A DNA stretch of 64,000 nt from Staphylococcus carnosus (GCF_900458435.1 NZ_UHCT01000001.1:868001-932000); one strand, 5' to 3'; numbered from the stretch's first letter, positions 31,678 through 40,550 are shown. A program made the numbers and translations. The notes: generated by a model from the sequence alone, not told the origin.

Positions 31678-32340
31678 TTGAGTATTTTAGTTTTAGGTGC
31701 AAACGGTGGCGTAGGTAAACAAATCGTTTCTAAATTAAAAGAAGAAAATAAAGAAGTATCTGCAGCATACCGTAAAGACGATCAAGTTGATAAAGCAATC
31801 GGCGAAGGGTATGACGCAAGAAATGTAGATGTTGAAAAAGATGAAATCGAAAAATTAGCAGATAAATTTAAAGGCTTTGATCAAGTTGTATTCTCTGTAG
31901 GTTCAGGCGGTAATACAGGTGATGATAAAACAATTATCATTGACTTAGATGGAGCTGTAAAAGCAATCGAAGCCAGCAAAAAAGCAGGTGTAAAACACTT
32001 TGTAATGGTTTCAACTTATGATTCAAGTCGTGAAGCATTTGATAGTGTTCCAGAATTAAAAGCTTATACTATCGCAAAACATTACGCCGATAATCACTTA
32101 CGCGACTCAGGTTTATTCCACACAATTGTACATCCAGGCGCCTTAGAAAATGGTCCTGGCACAGGTAATGTAGACATCGCAAAACACTTTGATGGCGGAG
32201 GCTCTGTACCTAGAGAAGATGTAGCTTCTGTTATTGTAGATGTACTTGAAAATGAAAAATTCCAAGGCGGAGAATTCCAAGTCATCAGCGGCTCAGAACC
32301 TATTGAAGATGCACTAGAAAACTTTTATAAAAAACAATAA
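31678..32340 (+). CDS. NAD(P)-binding Rossmann-fold protein (atypical SDR/NmrA-like)
   Basis: This protein of 220 residues starts MSILVLGANGGVGKQIV, an NAD(P)-binding glycine motif of the atypical short-chain dehydrogenase type (GxxGxxG). VSTYDSS and YTIAKHYADNHLRDSGL supply the usual Tyr-x3-Lys-like region, followed by TIVHPGALENGPGTG. Members act as NADPH sensors or reductases; the substrate is unknown. TTG 31678 follows GAGGAG at 8 bases; the GTG at 31669 overlaps that ribosome site. Confidence 0.78.
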   Translation: MSILVLGANGGVGKQIVSKLKEENKEVSAAYRKDDQVDKAIGEGYDARNVDVEKDEIEKLADKFKGFDQVVFSVGSGGNTGDDKTIIIDLDGAVKAIEASKKAGVKHFVMVSTYDSSREAFDSVPELKAYTIAKHYADNHLRDSGLFHTIVHPGALENGPGTGNVDIAKHFDGGGSVPREDVASVIVDVLENEKFQGGEFQVISGSEPIEDALENFYKKQ

Positions 32341-32387
32341 TCCATTTTAAACTATGAACTAATAAAATGAACTACTTTATATCACAT

Positions 32388-32419
32388 CGTTATTTTGAGA
32401 CTGTTTATTCAAAATAGCG
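32388..32419 (+). terminator. Stem-loop after the SDR-like gene
   Basis: CGTTATTTTGA pairs with TCAAAATAGCG (one G-T pair). The T content downstream is modest. Confidence 0.5.
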
Positions 32420-32615
32420 GTGTGTTTTGTGTCTATTTTAATAGCATTTATCTGGAGAATGTTTAATGGAAATATACTTACAAAATACTTCGTAATAGCA
32501 TGTTCATTATAAACAAAACAGCAAATGTAATTTTAAGTGTTGTTTTTTGAGATTAGCCAGTATGAATTTAATAGGATTTGTTATAATAAATGTATTAAAG
32601 CCGTGGGGGTAAACA

Positions 32616-33314
32616 ATGAAAATTTCAAAGACAAAAATATACGAGAAAATTGCCGACATTATTTTAGAACAAATAAAATCAGGTGAATATGCGGTCGGCG
32701 ATAAATTGCCTTCCATTCAAGCACTTTCAAAAGAGTACGGAGTAAGTGTGGCTTCAGTCAGAGAAGCCTTTAATGCTTTACGTACAATAGGAGTCATTGA
32801 GATTAAGCAAGGCTATGGTACATTTGTTACCCAAAAAGAACCTGTTTTTTTCAATTTGGAAGAATCTTCATTAACACGTAAACAAGTAGAAGATTTGTTA
32901 GAGTTGAGAGAAATAGTAGAGTTAGCAACTGTGAAAAAAGCAGCAGAATTAGGGACAGAAGAAAATTTACTTGAATTGAAAACTGCTTTAGAAATGATGG
33001 AAAGTGCAGTGGCAGATGGAACTTCAGGCGAAGCAGCAGATTTGAAATTCCACCTAGCAATCGCAAAAGCTGCTCAGAATTCAATGTTATTTGATTTGAT
33101 GAATAATATTTCTGATGTGATTCAGGAAACAATGAAAGAAACACGAAAAATGTATTTATTTAATAAGCAAAGAACATTGAAGCGATTGTACGATGAACAT
33201 TTAAAAATATATGAAGCAATTGAACAAAGAGACGTTGAAGCAGCAGAAAACAATATGAGACTTCATTTAGAGGAAGTACAAGATACGATACTGCAGAATA
33301 TGGCTACTAAATAA
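32616..33314 (+). CDS. GntR-family regulator, FadR/FCD subfamily
   Basis: This 232-residue regulator has an N-terminal winged helix (YEKIADIILEQIKSGEYAVGDKLPSIQALSKEYGVS, about 9-44) and a C-terminal all-helical FCD domain with LRE, FHLAIAKAAQN and H-rich metal-site residues typical of the lactate and gluconate regulators. Its closest named relatives are LutR/LldR-like proteins, but no carbon-use operon is adjacent, so the target is unknown. An extended -10 (TGTTATAAT, 32579-32587) precedes it; ATG follows GGGGG. Confidence 0.8.
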   Translation: MKISKTKIYEKIADIILEQIKSGEYAVGDKLPSIQALSKEYGVSVASVREAFNALRTIGVIEIKQGYGTFVTQKEPVFFNLEESSLTRKQVEDLLELREIVELATVKKAAELGTEENLLELKTALEMMESAVADGTSGEAADLKFHLAIAKAAQNSMLFDLMNNISDVIQETMKETRKMYLFNKQRTLKRLYDEHLKIYEAIEQRDVEAAENNMRLHLEEVQDTILQNMATK

Positions 33315-33351
33315 TAATTAATTAGAAGTATTAAGTTGAAATTTGGAAATT

Positions 33352-33396
33352 AAACTTTCAAGTCACGATATTAGAGGAGGGCTTGAAAGTTTTTTG
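33352..33396 (+). terminator. Terminator after the GntR gene
   Basis: AACTTTCAAG pairs with CTTGAAAGTT, followed by TTTTTT. Confidence 0.8.
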
Positions 33397-33403
33397 TATT
33401 TTA

Positions 33404-33545
33404 AAAGACCTAAACTTTTCCGTAGTTTAGGTCTTTGCGCAAATTTTTTATCGATCTGAATAACTAGGTTATTCATTTGACATTAATCATATTCATTACC
33501 TTATATGTAACTCATGTTAAGTTATTATTAACATACTCCTATTAT
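33404..33545 (-). ncRNA. Candidate small RNA on the minus strand
   Basis: On the minus strand TTGTTT, an 18-base spacer and TATAAT (33541-33546) could start a transcript near 33534. It would carry a perfect GAATAAC / GTTATTC hairpin (33458-33474) and end in the strong AAAGACCTAAACT hairpin (33404-33436), after which the minus strand reads TTTT. Predicted length is about 130 bases; no convincing ORF is inside. The rest of the gap to manA (33546-33860) shows no feature apart from an extended -10 before manA. Confidence 0.3.
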
Positions 33546-33732
33546 AACCGGTATATTAAGGTTTAAACAAGCTATAAAAGTTCTTTTTTGTAGAAAAAAT
33601 TATGGAATTTTTCACTAGAAAATAAAAAGTGTTAATAGATGTAATCCTTTAGTTTTAAAGCTATAGAATTCAACGTTACTTTTGCATACATTTCTAAATG
33701 TTTATTGAATACTACCCTCTATTGAAAAATCT

Positions 33733-33741
33733 TGTTATAAT
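33733..33741 (+). promoter_or_regulatory. Extended -10 promoter of manA
   Basis: TGTTATAAT lies about 130 bases before the manA start; the -35 region is weak. Confidence 0.4.
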
Positions 33742-33870
33742 GTTAAGGATAACGCATACATAAAATAGAAAGATAGAAATAACGCGTTTTAATTTTTGAA
33801 AACTCTTTTAAAAATTGATTTTACATAAAATAGAGAAACCAACTAATAAAGGTGGAGGTGGACAAATTCT

Positions 33871-34809
33871 ATGCCATTGTTTTTGAAACCGATTTTTAAA
33901 GAAAGAATCTGGGGCAGTGACAATTTAGAAAAATATGGTTACCAGCTCCCAGAAAAAGATGTGGGGGAGGTATGGGCAATTTCCGCACATCAATATGGTG
34001 ATAGTATAATCACAAATGGGCCGTATTCAGGTGAACCATTAAGTCGTGTCTGGGATGAGCATAAAGAGTTATTCGGTGAATTTCCAACTGCTCAATTTCC
34101 TCTTATGGTGAAAATGATAGATGCCCAAGAACCACTATCTGTACAAGTGCACCCCAATACTGCTTATGCATATGAGCATGAAAATGGTGATTATGGCAAG
34201 CAAGAATGCTGGTATATCATTGAGGCTGAAGAAGATGCAGAGATTATTTACGGTTTAAATACGGATTCTAAAGATAAATTTATAGAAGCATTAGATGAAG
34301 AAGCGCATCAAGATTTATTTAAGCATATTCCTGTTAAAGCAGGAGATTTCTTTTTTATTCCAAACGGAATTGTACATGCTATTGGTAAAGGAATCACTGT
34401 TTATGAAGTAACACAATCATCTGATGTTACTTATCGTATTTATGATTATGATCGTACGGATGAAGCGGGCAATAAACGTGAAATGCATATCGAGAAAGCA
34501 AAAGATGTCGTTGAAGTTAGGGAAGAGAGTCCTAATGTCATACCTGATACTGAAATCATAGAAAATCATAAAAGAACACAATATATTTCCAATGACAGTT
34601 TTACTGTAGTGAAATGGGAAGTTACCGGCACTTTAAATTACATGAAACCAAGAGAATTTTGTTTGGTTACAATTTTAGATGGTGAAGGTACATTGGTAAC
34701 TGATGGTGACATCTATGAACTAGAAAAAGGTAAAAGTTTTATTCTGACATCTGAGGATTTAGATAATATCTTTAAAGGTGATTTTACGATTATGATTACC
34801 TATGTTTAA
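33871..34809 (+). CDS. manA: Mannose-6-phosphate isomerase (class I)
   Basis: This 312-residue zinc enzyme interconverts mannose-6-phosphate and fructose-6-phosphate. It starts MPLFLKPIFKERIWG, as in Firmicute short forms, and carries the metal-site motifs LSVQVHPN, YGKQECWYI and GIVHAIGKGITVYEVTQSSD. The C-terminal cupin ends the protein. ATG follows GGTGGAGG. A 76-residue membrane protein follows after 27 bases. Confidence 0.93.
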   Translation: MPLFLKPIFKERIWGSDNLEKYGYQLPEKDVGEVWAISAHQYGDSIITNGPYSGEPLSRVWDEHKELFGEFPTAQFPLMVKMIDAQEPLSVQVHPNTAYAYEHENGDYGKQECWYIIEAEEDAEIIYGLNTDSKDKFIEALDEEAHQDLFKHIPVKAGDFFFIPNGIVHAIGKGITVYEVTQSSDVTYRIYDYDRTDEAGNKREMHIEKAKDVVEVREESPNVIPDTEIIENHKRTQYISNDSFTVVKWEVTGTLNYMKPREFCLVTILDGEGTLVTDGDIYELEKGKSFILTSEDLDNIFKGDFTIMITYV

Positions 34810-34836
34810 TTCATATCAGCGAAAGAGGTGTGGTAA

Positions 34837-35067
34837 ATGCGTAAATTTCTCTATTTAGCTTTAATATGCGGGATATTATCAGGCGCTGGTATCTTTTTGA
34901 ATTTTCCTAAATATCCTAATCTGATAATCCCAGCAGCATTTTCTATACTTGGAATGGTTTGTGCACTTATTACAATTGCTGATAAGAAAACAAGCGGCAT
35001 GCTAACTCTTGGAGGCGTACTCATTAATTTGATGCCATTGCTGGCCATATTTATGATGCCGAAATAA
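34837..35067 (+). CDS. Small membrane protein, unknown function
   Basis: The 76-residue protein has three hydrophobic stretches (about 4-22, 29-47 and 55-74) separated by short polar turns (FPKYPN and DKKTSG). I do not recognise a family. It has a good ribosome site (AAAGAGGTG) and lies 27 bases after manA, so it may be translated from the manA mRNA. Confidence 0.65.
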   Translation: MRKFLYLALICGILSGAGIFLNFPKYPNLIIPAAFSILGMVCALITIADKKTSGMLTLGGVLINLMPLLAIFMMPK

Positions 35068-35197
35068 CAATAACTTGTCATGCGTTTTAGCATTTGATAT
35101 AAATATCTAGAATAGTAGTTTGCAATATGGAGAGGGATTATCAGCCTGTACAAAAAATATTGCACTCAAAGAAATTTTTAAAAGGAGCAGTGTCGAT

Positions 35198-36574
35198 ATG
35201 ACTGAAGAAACAAATTATTTCTGGCTGAATTGCGGTTACAATCGCTGGAATCATAATGAACCGCTTGTAGGACAAACTACTTTATTTGAATCTGGTGCTC
35301 AATTCAACCCTACTCAAGGTTTTCGTGCATTTAAAAAGGCAAAAGCAGGCGATAAAGTTATTTTTTATCAAGTCCAAACAGATGCAGGACTTTTAGGAAG
35401 CGGAGAAATTATCAGTGTCCAAACTGGTGCACAACATAAGATACGTGTTCAATTCCGTTTAACAGAAGCGTTAAAGCCATTAACAGCAGATTATTTAAAA
35501 CGTAGTGAAGCTTTAGAGTTCCGTATCAATAATATGAAAGAGACGTTATTCAATCAAATTTCGCCTGAAGAATTTGATTTGATTGAGCGATTGGGCAATG
35601 GTACTGCTCAAATTCCGCGTTATTTCTTCTTAGCTGAAAACAAAGAATTTGAACCAGGTGAAACATATACGCTTTTTACACATACTTATAACGGTATTAA
35701 GCGAAATGGATATCATTATTATACGCAATTAGAAATTGGAGATAAAATTGTATTTTATAGTCGAGAACAAGATCATTCGGTTGTGGGCTTAGGAGAAGTG
35801 ACTCAACATCTTCGTGAATTGCCGCCTATTCCAGGCCGTACTAATAGTACTGCTATTGAAGTAAAATATAACGAAGATATTAATCCAGTCAGTTTATCAA
35901 CTTTAAATAAGCATCCGCGTTTAAAAAACTTATATTATCTTCAGGAAAATGCAAAACAAGCTATTGCGAGCATGTCACAAGCACAATTTGGTGCTATCTT
36001 AGAAATGAGCGAACATAATGGTTTGAAATCACAATTTGAAGCAGTTGAAAAAAATAATGTGATTGATAAAAACGATGATGATATTAAACCGTTCATTCTA
36101 TTAGTAATTAATGATAAAGATCGAGCAGAAGGATTAAAAGCTGCTGAAAATTTATTGCAAAAAACAAATGCCAATCCCGTTATCACAAGTGGTCACCCTG
36201 ATTTTACAGAAGATATGCTTTATGGAAAATATTTACCGAATGAAGCGGGTGCTTTGTATTTCAGAGAAGGATTTATTACTGAATTAATGCCGAAAACAGA
36301 TCGTAGTTATTTAGTAATCGATAATTTTAATCGTATTGATCCAGATATTTTCCAAACATATATCAATGTTTTAGAAGGATATGAAATGACATTACCGCGA
36401 TATAACCGTGATGGCACGATGATTAAATGGTCTCGTAAAAAAGATTCTTTTTATCATTTTAATCCGAACTGGCACATTATTGGTGTAACGTATGATTCTC
36501 TAGAAGAAATTAAAGAAAAATACTCAGAACAATTTTTAAAATATGCACGTATCGTCAAAGTAAATCACGATTAG
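35198..36574 (+). CDS. Double EVE-domain protein with a degenerate McrB-like AAA domain
   Basis: The 458-residue protein has an N-terminal EVE (PUA-like) domain at about 6-130 (YFWLNCGYNRWNHNEPLVGQ, FRAFKKAKAGDKVIFYQV, GLLGSGEI), a second EVE-like domain at about 141-265 (YTLFTHTYNGIKRNGYHYY, GDKIVFYS, VVGLGEVTQ), and a C-terminal region at 296-456 whose strand order matches McrB-type AAA+ GTPases: YGKYLPNEAGALYFREGFI, then YLVIDNFNRID in the Walker B position, then NPNWHIIGVTYDS. The Walker A lysine loop is absent and the Walker B Glu is Asn. EVE domains bind modified bases in DNA or RNA, and McrB normally drives the nuclease McrC; no mcrC lies nearby. ATG 35198 follows AAAAGGAG. Confidence 0.75.
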   Translation: MTEETNYFWLNCGYNRWNHNEPLVGQTTLFESGAQFNPTQGFRAFKKAKAGDKVIFYQVQTDAGLLGSGEIISVQTGAQHKIRVQFRLTEALKPLTADYLKRSEALEFRINNMKETLFNQISPEEFDLIERLGNGTAQIPRYFFLAENKEFEPGETYTLFTHTYNGIKRNGYHYYTQLEIGDKIVFYSREQDHSVVGLGEVTQHLRELPPIPGRTNSTAIEVKYNEDINPVSLSTLNKHPRLKNLYYLQENAKQAIASMSQAQFGAILEMSEHNGLKSQFEAVEKNNVIDKNDDDIKPFILLVINDKDRAEGLKAAENLLQKTNANPVITSGHPDFTEDMLYGKYLPNEAGALYFREGFITELMPKTDRSYLVIDNFNRIDPDIFQTYINVLEGYEMTLPRYNRDGTMIKWSRKKDSFYHFNPNWHIIGVTYDSLEEIKEKYSEQFLKYARIVKVNHD

Positions 36575-36578
36575 TAAT

Positions 36579-36632
36579 AAGATTGACTATTTATGTCTTT
36601 TTAATGAAGACATAAATAGTCAATCTTTTTTG
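36579..36632 (+). terminator. Terminator after the EVE protein gene
   Basis: A 21-bp perfect stem with a 7-base loop, followed by TTTTTT. Confidence 0.92.
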
Positions 36633-36710
36633 TATGTGTTGGAAATTTGCTCTGGCGGGTATGCATTATTTATACTTAATATAAGAGAAAAATAAAGGAG
36701 AGATTGATTG

Positions 36711-37094
36711 ATGCCAATTATTTATTATGATGCTAACTGTGTTTATTGTTATAACTATGCCATATGGTTGATTAGACATGGTTTATCTCCTAGCTATCAA
36801 TTTGCAACATTAAAAGGACCAGCTGGTCAAGAACTAGAACGTAAACACCCAGGTATTTTAGATATGAATACTGTAGTGTTACAAGAAGGTGAACACTTAT
36901 ATTTCAAATCAACTGCGATTGCAAAATTATTAATGTCACTTACTCAAGATAAATGGATGGGTATATTGCTCACATTGGTGCCGAAACCTATTCGCAATTT
37001 CGGTTACGATTTATTCGCAAACAATCGCGATAAAATGTGGCATGCAGAATGGCAAAAACCGAATGCCTATGAACAATCATTCTTCATAGATTAA
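36711..37094 (+). CDS. DCC-family thiol-disulfide oxidoreductase (DUF393)
   Basis: This 127-residue protein starts MPIIYYDANCVYCYNYA, the DCC signature in which the DxxCxxC pair (C9 and C12 region) sits after the first strand of a thioredoxin-like fold. Members are small redox proteins of unknown partner. ATG 36711 follows GGAGAG; a TTG one codon earlier is less likely. Confidence 0.8.
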   Translation: MPIIYYDANCVYCYNYAIWLIRHGLSPSYQFATLKGPAGQELERKHPGILDMNTVVLQEGEHLYFKSTAIAKLLMSLTQDKWMGILLTLVPKPIRNFGYDLFANNRDKMWHAEWQKPNAYEQSFFID

Positions 37095-37280
37095 AAAAGT
37101 GGAAATCCAAATGTAAAAATAATTGTAGTAGTCGATGTTTTCAATGGTGCGCTTGCATTTGAATTAATTGAGAATAGAAACTTTAGTGATGTTATATTAA
37201 TTGCTAATAAATCAACAAGTTTTTCTGTGATTGGTTTGGGTGCCCAAGGTGCTATGCCATACTACTCTCAAATTGAATAG
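37095..37280 (+). pseudogene. Open frame without a start codon, possible gene remnant
   Basis: The frame that follows the DCC gene stop stays open for 61 codons to TAG but has no start codon or ribosome site. The translation (VKIIVVVDVFNGALAFELIE ... GLGAQGAMPYYSQIE) looks protein-like and faintly recalls the first strand of ComB-type 2-phosphosulfolactate phosphatases. I read it as a decayed gene fragment; the family match is weak. The rest of the gap to 37340 shows nothing else. Confidence 0.35.
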
Positions 37281-37340
37281 ACTTATCAAAAGAGGGTATA
37301 TATAACTTGTGGGGATATTTTAAAGCAAATGGATTCTTGA

Positions 37341-37355
37341 TTAGAATTATTTTAA
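37341..37355. promoter_or_regulatory. Second PerR-like box upstream of dps
   Basis: TTAGAATTATTTTAA, a near copy of the promoter box 41 bases downstream; GATTAGAATTATT is shared exactly. Confidence 0.4.
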
Positions 37356-37373
37356 TCTAAGACCTAATTTCTC

Positions 37374-37402
37374 TTTACAGATTAGAATTATTATAATATA
37401 AT
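37374..37402 (+). promoter_or_regulatory. dps promoter with PerR box in the spacer
   Basis: TTTACA (37374-37379), 17-base spacer, TATAAT (37397-37402). The spacer contains TTAGAATTATTATAA (37382-37396), one mismatch from the PerR consensus TTATAATNATTATAA, as in staphylococcal peroxide-stress genes. Confidence 0.75.
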
Positions 37403-37451
37403 AGTTATTATAAAGAGAAAACGACAACAACTTAAAGGAGCGATTATTTTT

Positions 37452-37898
37452 ATGGCAAACAAACAAGATGTAGTAGATGTGTTAAATGAACAAGTAGCAA
37501 ACTGGACAGTGTTATATACAAAAATTCATAACTTCCATTGGTTTGTAAAAGGACCTCATTTCTTCTCATTACATGTTAAATTTGAAGAATTATACAATGA
37601 AGCAAGTGAAACAATTGATGAATTAGCTGAACGTATTTTAGCTATCGGTGGCGCACCAATTGCTACTATGAAAAAAAGCTTAGATGTAGCTATCGTTGAT
37701 GAAGCTGAATCAGAAGGTTCTGCTGAAGATATGGTAAATGCAATTTCTAAAGACTTCAGTAATATCTCTGATCAATTAGAAAAAGCAATTGAAGTTGCTG
37801 GAGATGCTGAAGATGATGTATCACAAGATATGTTAATCGCATTGCAAACATCTGTAGATAAACACAACTGGATGTTCCAATCTTTCTTAGGTAAATAA
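37452..37898 (+). CDS. dps: Dps-type DNA-binding ferritin (MrgA)
   Basis: This 148-residue miniferritin has the ferroxidase residues in NFHWFVKGPHFFSLHVKFEELYNEASETID: two His, Asp and Glu contributed across a dimer interface. It oxidises iron with hydrogen peroxide and stores it, protecting DNA; the family forms dodecamers. In S. aureus the same gene (mrgA) precedes deoD, as here. It is expected to be derepressed by peroxide through the PerR box in its promoter. ATG follows AAAGGAG. Confidence 0.94.
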   Translation: MANKQDVVDVLNEQVANWTVLYTKIHNFHWFVKGPHFFSLHVKFEELYNEASETIDELAERILAIGGAPIATMKKSLDVAIVDEAESEGSAEDMVNAISKDFSNISDQLEKAIEVAGDAEDDVSQDMLIALQTSVDKHNWMFQSFLGK

Positions 37899-37931
37899 TC
37901 GTTCGAAAACGGTTGAATATGGGCATATATC

Positions 37932-37970
37932 AAACTCTTACTTTATTTTTTAAAAGTAAGAGTTTTTTAT
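37932..37970 (+). terminator. Terminator after dps
   Basis: AACTCTTACTTT pairs with AAAGTAAGAGTT, then TTTTT. Confidence 0.9.
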
Positions 37971-38159
37971 TTTGAAATAATTAAGGTTTTGTAAAATAGA
38001 GTTGACGTTAACAAGTAGTTTTGTATAATAAATTTCAGAAAGTACTTTGATATTTATTAAATATAAAATGTGCGCCATGTGATGTGTAAGATTCATAAAA
38101 CAACGATACATAAAAACATGATATTAACAGATGAAAATGAGAGGACGTGGCCAGTCAAA

Positions 38160-38843
38160 ATGAATCGTTATATAGGGGGATTTTTAGCTGCAACGCTATT
38201 ATTAGGCGGATGTAGTCAAAAAGATGATGAAAATCATAATAGTAAAAAAGATCATGTCAAAACTGTTCAGCAAGGCAAAGGTACTAAACATCAAGTCGCT
38301 CATATAGATGGTGTCACTAAAGTTGATGGTATAATTTTAGTGAATAAATCAGTTCCGATTGCAAAAGGTTATAATAAAGGCGAAGATGCAGTTGCTAAAA
38401 CACAATTAAGTAAAATGATTAGTGATGGCAGAAAAGAAGGATTGAATATTATCTATAGAAGTGGTTTCAGATCTTATGCTGAACAAACACAACTTTATAA
38501 TAGTTATGTTCAGCGTGATGGTAAAAAGGCAGCTGATAAGTATAGTGCAGCTCCTGGTACTTCTGAACATCAAACTGGATTGGCTTTTGATATTGGTACC
38601 AATCCTAGTAACTCAGATTTCAAAACTGCATTCGGTTCAACAGCAGAAGGAAGATGGTTGGCTAAAAATGCTTATAAATATGGGTTCATTTTAAGATATC
38701 CAAAAGGTAAAGAAAAAATAACAGGTTATCAATATGAACCATGGCATTTTAGATATGTCGGCAAAAAGGCTGCAAAAGCTATTCATGATCAGAAAACTAC
38801 ATTAGAAGAATATTTAGATTATGGATACAACAAAAGAAAATGA
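38160..38843 (+). CDS. VanY-type D-alanyl-D-alanine carboxypeptidase, lipoprotein
   Basis: This 227-residue protein begins with a lipoprotein signal, MNRYIGGFLAATLLLGGC, with the acylated cysteine in the LGGC lipobox. The peptidase M15B domain has YRSGFRSYAEQTQLYN, the zinc motif SEHQTGLAFDIG and EPWHFRYVG. It should trim the terminal D-Ala from peptidoglycan stems at the outer membrane face. I chose ATG 38160 because the signal peptide starts there; longer in-frame starts (38070 or 38118) would add a charged extension, and no start has a strong ribosome site. Confidence 0.82.
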   Translation: MNRYIGGFLAATLLLGGCSQKDDENHNSKKDHVKTVQQGKGTKHQVAHIDGVTKVDGIILVNKSVPIAKGYNKGEDAVAKTQLSKMISDGRKEGLNIIYRSGFRSYAEQTQLYNSYVQRDGKKAADKYSAAPGTSEHQTGLAFDIGTNPSNSDFKTAFGSTAEGRWLAKNAYKYGFILRYPKGKEKITGYQYEPWHFRYVGKKAAKAIHDQKTTLEEYLDYGYNKRK

Positions 38844-38845
38844 TA

Positions 38846-38884
38846 AAAAAAGTGCGCACTTTTTCGGTTCGCACTTTTTTTATC
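38846..38884. terminator. Bidirectional terminator between vanY-like gene and deoD
   Basis: AAAGTGCG pairs with CGCACTTT with A- and T-rich flanks. Confidence 0.8.
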
Positions 38885-38904
38885 AGGATAAAGTTTTATC
38901 AGGA

Positions 38905-39612
38905 TTATGCAATTTCTAATGCAATTTCCATCATTTGAGTAAATGAGTTTTGACGTTCCTCAGCTGTAGTTGCTTCATCACGTAAAATGTGATCACTTAC
39001 AGTGAAAATACCTAACGCTTTTTTACCTGCATAAGTTGCGTTTAAGTAAAGGCCAGCTGATTCCATTTCAATACCTAAAATTCCCATACGGTGCCATTGA
39101 TCATTAAAAGTAGGGTCAGCATTGTAGAATGTATCTGATGAAAGCACATTACCAACGTGTGTAGTTGCACCTAGTTCATCAGCAGCTTTTTTAGCTTTTA
39201 CCATTAAGTCGAAATCTCCAAGAGGAGCAAAGTGACCAGGAATATTGTATTGATCTACATAACTAGAATTTGTAGAAGCCCCTTGTGCAATAATAATATC
39301 GTATAAATTAACATCTTCTTGTAATGCACCACAAGAACCTACTCTGATAATTGTATCTACATCAAAAGTGTTATAAAGTTCATATGAGTATATTCCGATA
39401 CTTGGAATCCCCATACCTGATCCCATTACAGAAACTTCTTTACCTTTGTATGTTCCAGTGTATCCGAACATATTTCGAACTTCGTTAAATTGTACTACAT
39501 CTTCTAAATAGTTATCAGCAATATATTTTGCACGTAACGGGTCGCCTGGCATTAAAACAGTTTTAGCAATTTTAGTACCATTTGGTTGAATATGTGGTGT
39601 ACCTTTTGTCAT
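38905..39612 (-). CDS. deoD: Purine nucleoside phosphorylase DeoD
   Basis: This 235-residue hexameric type enzyme splits purine nucleosides with phosphate. It starts MTKGTPHIQPNGTKIAKTVLMPGDPLRAKYI, with the phosphate-binding GDPLRAK and RVGSCGA, the nucleoside site GIEMESAGLY and the acid SDHILRDEATT. It faces deoC across a 225-base gap; both serve nucleoside salvage. ATG follows AAGGAGCAG. Confidence 0.95.
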   Translation of the reverse strand: MTKGTPHIQPNGTKIAKTVLMPGDPLRAKYIADNYLEDVVQFNEVRNMFGYTGTYKGKEVSVMGSGMGIPSIGIYSYELYNTFDVDTIIRVGSCGALQEDVNLYDIIIAQGASTNSSYVDQYNIPGHFAPLGDFDLMVKAKKAADELGATTHVGNVLSSDTFYNADPTFNDQWHRMGILGIEMESAGLYLNATYAGKKALGIFTVSDHILRDEATTAEERQNSFTQMMEIALEIA

Positions 39613-39836
39613 ATATAATCTGCTCCTTCATTAAAAAAGAATATTTAATTTAAAGATAACATGAGAAGGGCTGATTTGCGAGGATAATAATGTTTGCACA
39701 TGTTTTTGAGTTGAATTTGTGAAAATTCTTATTTAGGAGAATCTCTTATATTTTAGTAGGCTAAAATATTTGGTAAAATAGTAGACAAGAAGATAAAATA
39801 AATTAAGATAAATAGAAAAATTGGAGGCAATAATCC

Positions 39837-40499
39837 ATGGATTACGCAAAATATATTGATCATACATTATTAAAACCAGATGCAACATTGGATCAAATTG
39901 ATAAATTAATAGATGAAGCAAAAGAATATCATTTTAAATCTGTATGTATTAACCCGACATACGTTAAACATGCAGCTGAAGCTTTAAAAGATTCTGATGT
40001 ATTGGTATGTACAGTAATTGGTTTCCCATTAGGTGCAAATACTTCAGCAACTAAAGCTTTTGAAGTTGAAGATGCTGTTAAGAATGGTGCCGACGAATTA
40101 GATATGATTATTAATATCGGAGCATTAAAGGATGGACGTTATGATGAAGTGAGAAAAGACATTGAAGCGGTTGTAAAAGCTTCAGGAGATCATACAGTTA
40201 AAGTGATTATTGAAACAGTATTATTAACTGACGAAGAAAAAAGAAAAGCTTCAGAAATTAGTAAAGAAGCAGGCGCTGATTTTGTTAAAACATCAACTGG
40301 TTTTGCAGGCGGCGGTGCCACTGTTGAAGACGTTAAGTTAATGAAAGAAGTAGTGGGCGATGATCTAGAAGTAAAAGCTTCTGGTGGCGTTCGTAATTTA
40401 GAAGACTTTAAAGCGATGATAGATGCAGGAGCAACACGTGTGGGAGCAAGTGCAGGAGTTCAAATTATTCAAGGATTAGAATCTGATTCAGACTATTAA
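39837..40499 (+). CDS. deoC: Deoxyribose-phosphate aldolase DeoC
   Basis: This 220-residue TIM-barrel aldolase breaks deoxyribose-5-phosphate into acetaldehyde and glyceraldehyde-3-phosphate. [26 protein letters not shown] and the Schiff-base lysine in [11 protein letters not shown] are all present. In S. aureus deoC follows deoD and precedes pdp; here pdp is missing and a femAB-like gene follows. ATG follows TGGAGG. Confidence 0.95.
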   Translation: MDYAKYIDHTLLKPDATLDQIDKLIDEAKEYHFKSVCINPTYVKHAAEALKDSDVLVCTVIGFPLGANTSATKAFEVEDAVKNGADELDMIINIGALKDGRYDEVRKDIEAVVKASGDHTVKVIIETVLLTDEEKRKASEISKEAGADFVKTSTGFAGGGATVEDVKLMKEVVGDDLEVKASGGVRNLEDFKAMIDAGATRVGASAGVQIIQGLESDSDY

Positions 40500-40512
40500 T
40501 AGAAATTATTCT

Positions 40513-40550
40513 AAAGTATACCTTTTCTTTTTTGAGAAGGTATACTTTTT
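40513..40550 (+). terminator. Terminator after deoC
   Basis: AAAGTATACCTT pairs with AAGGTATACTTT, then TTTT. Confidence 0.9.
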
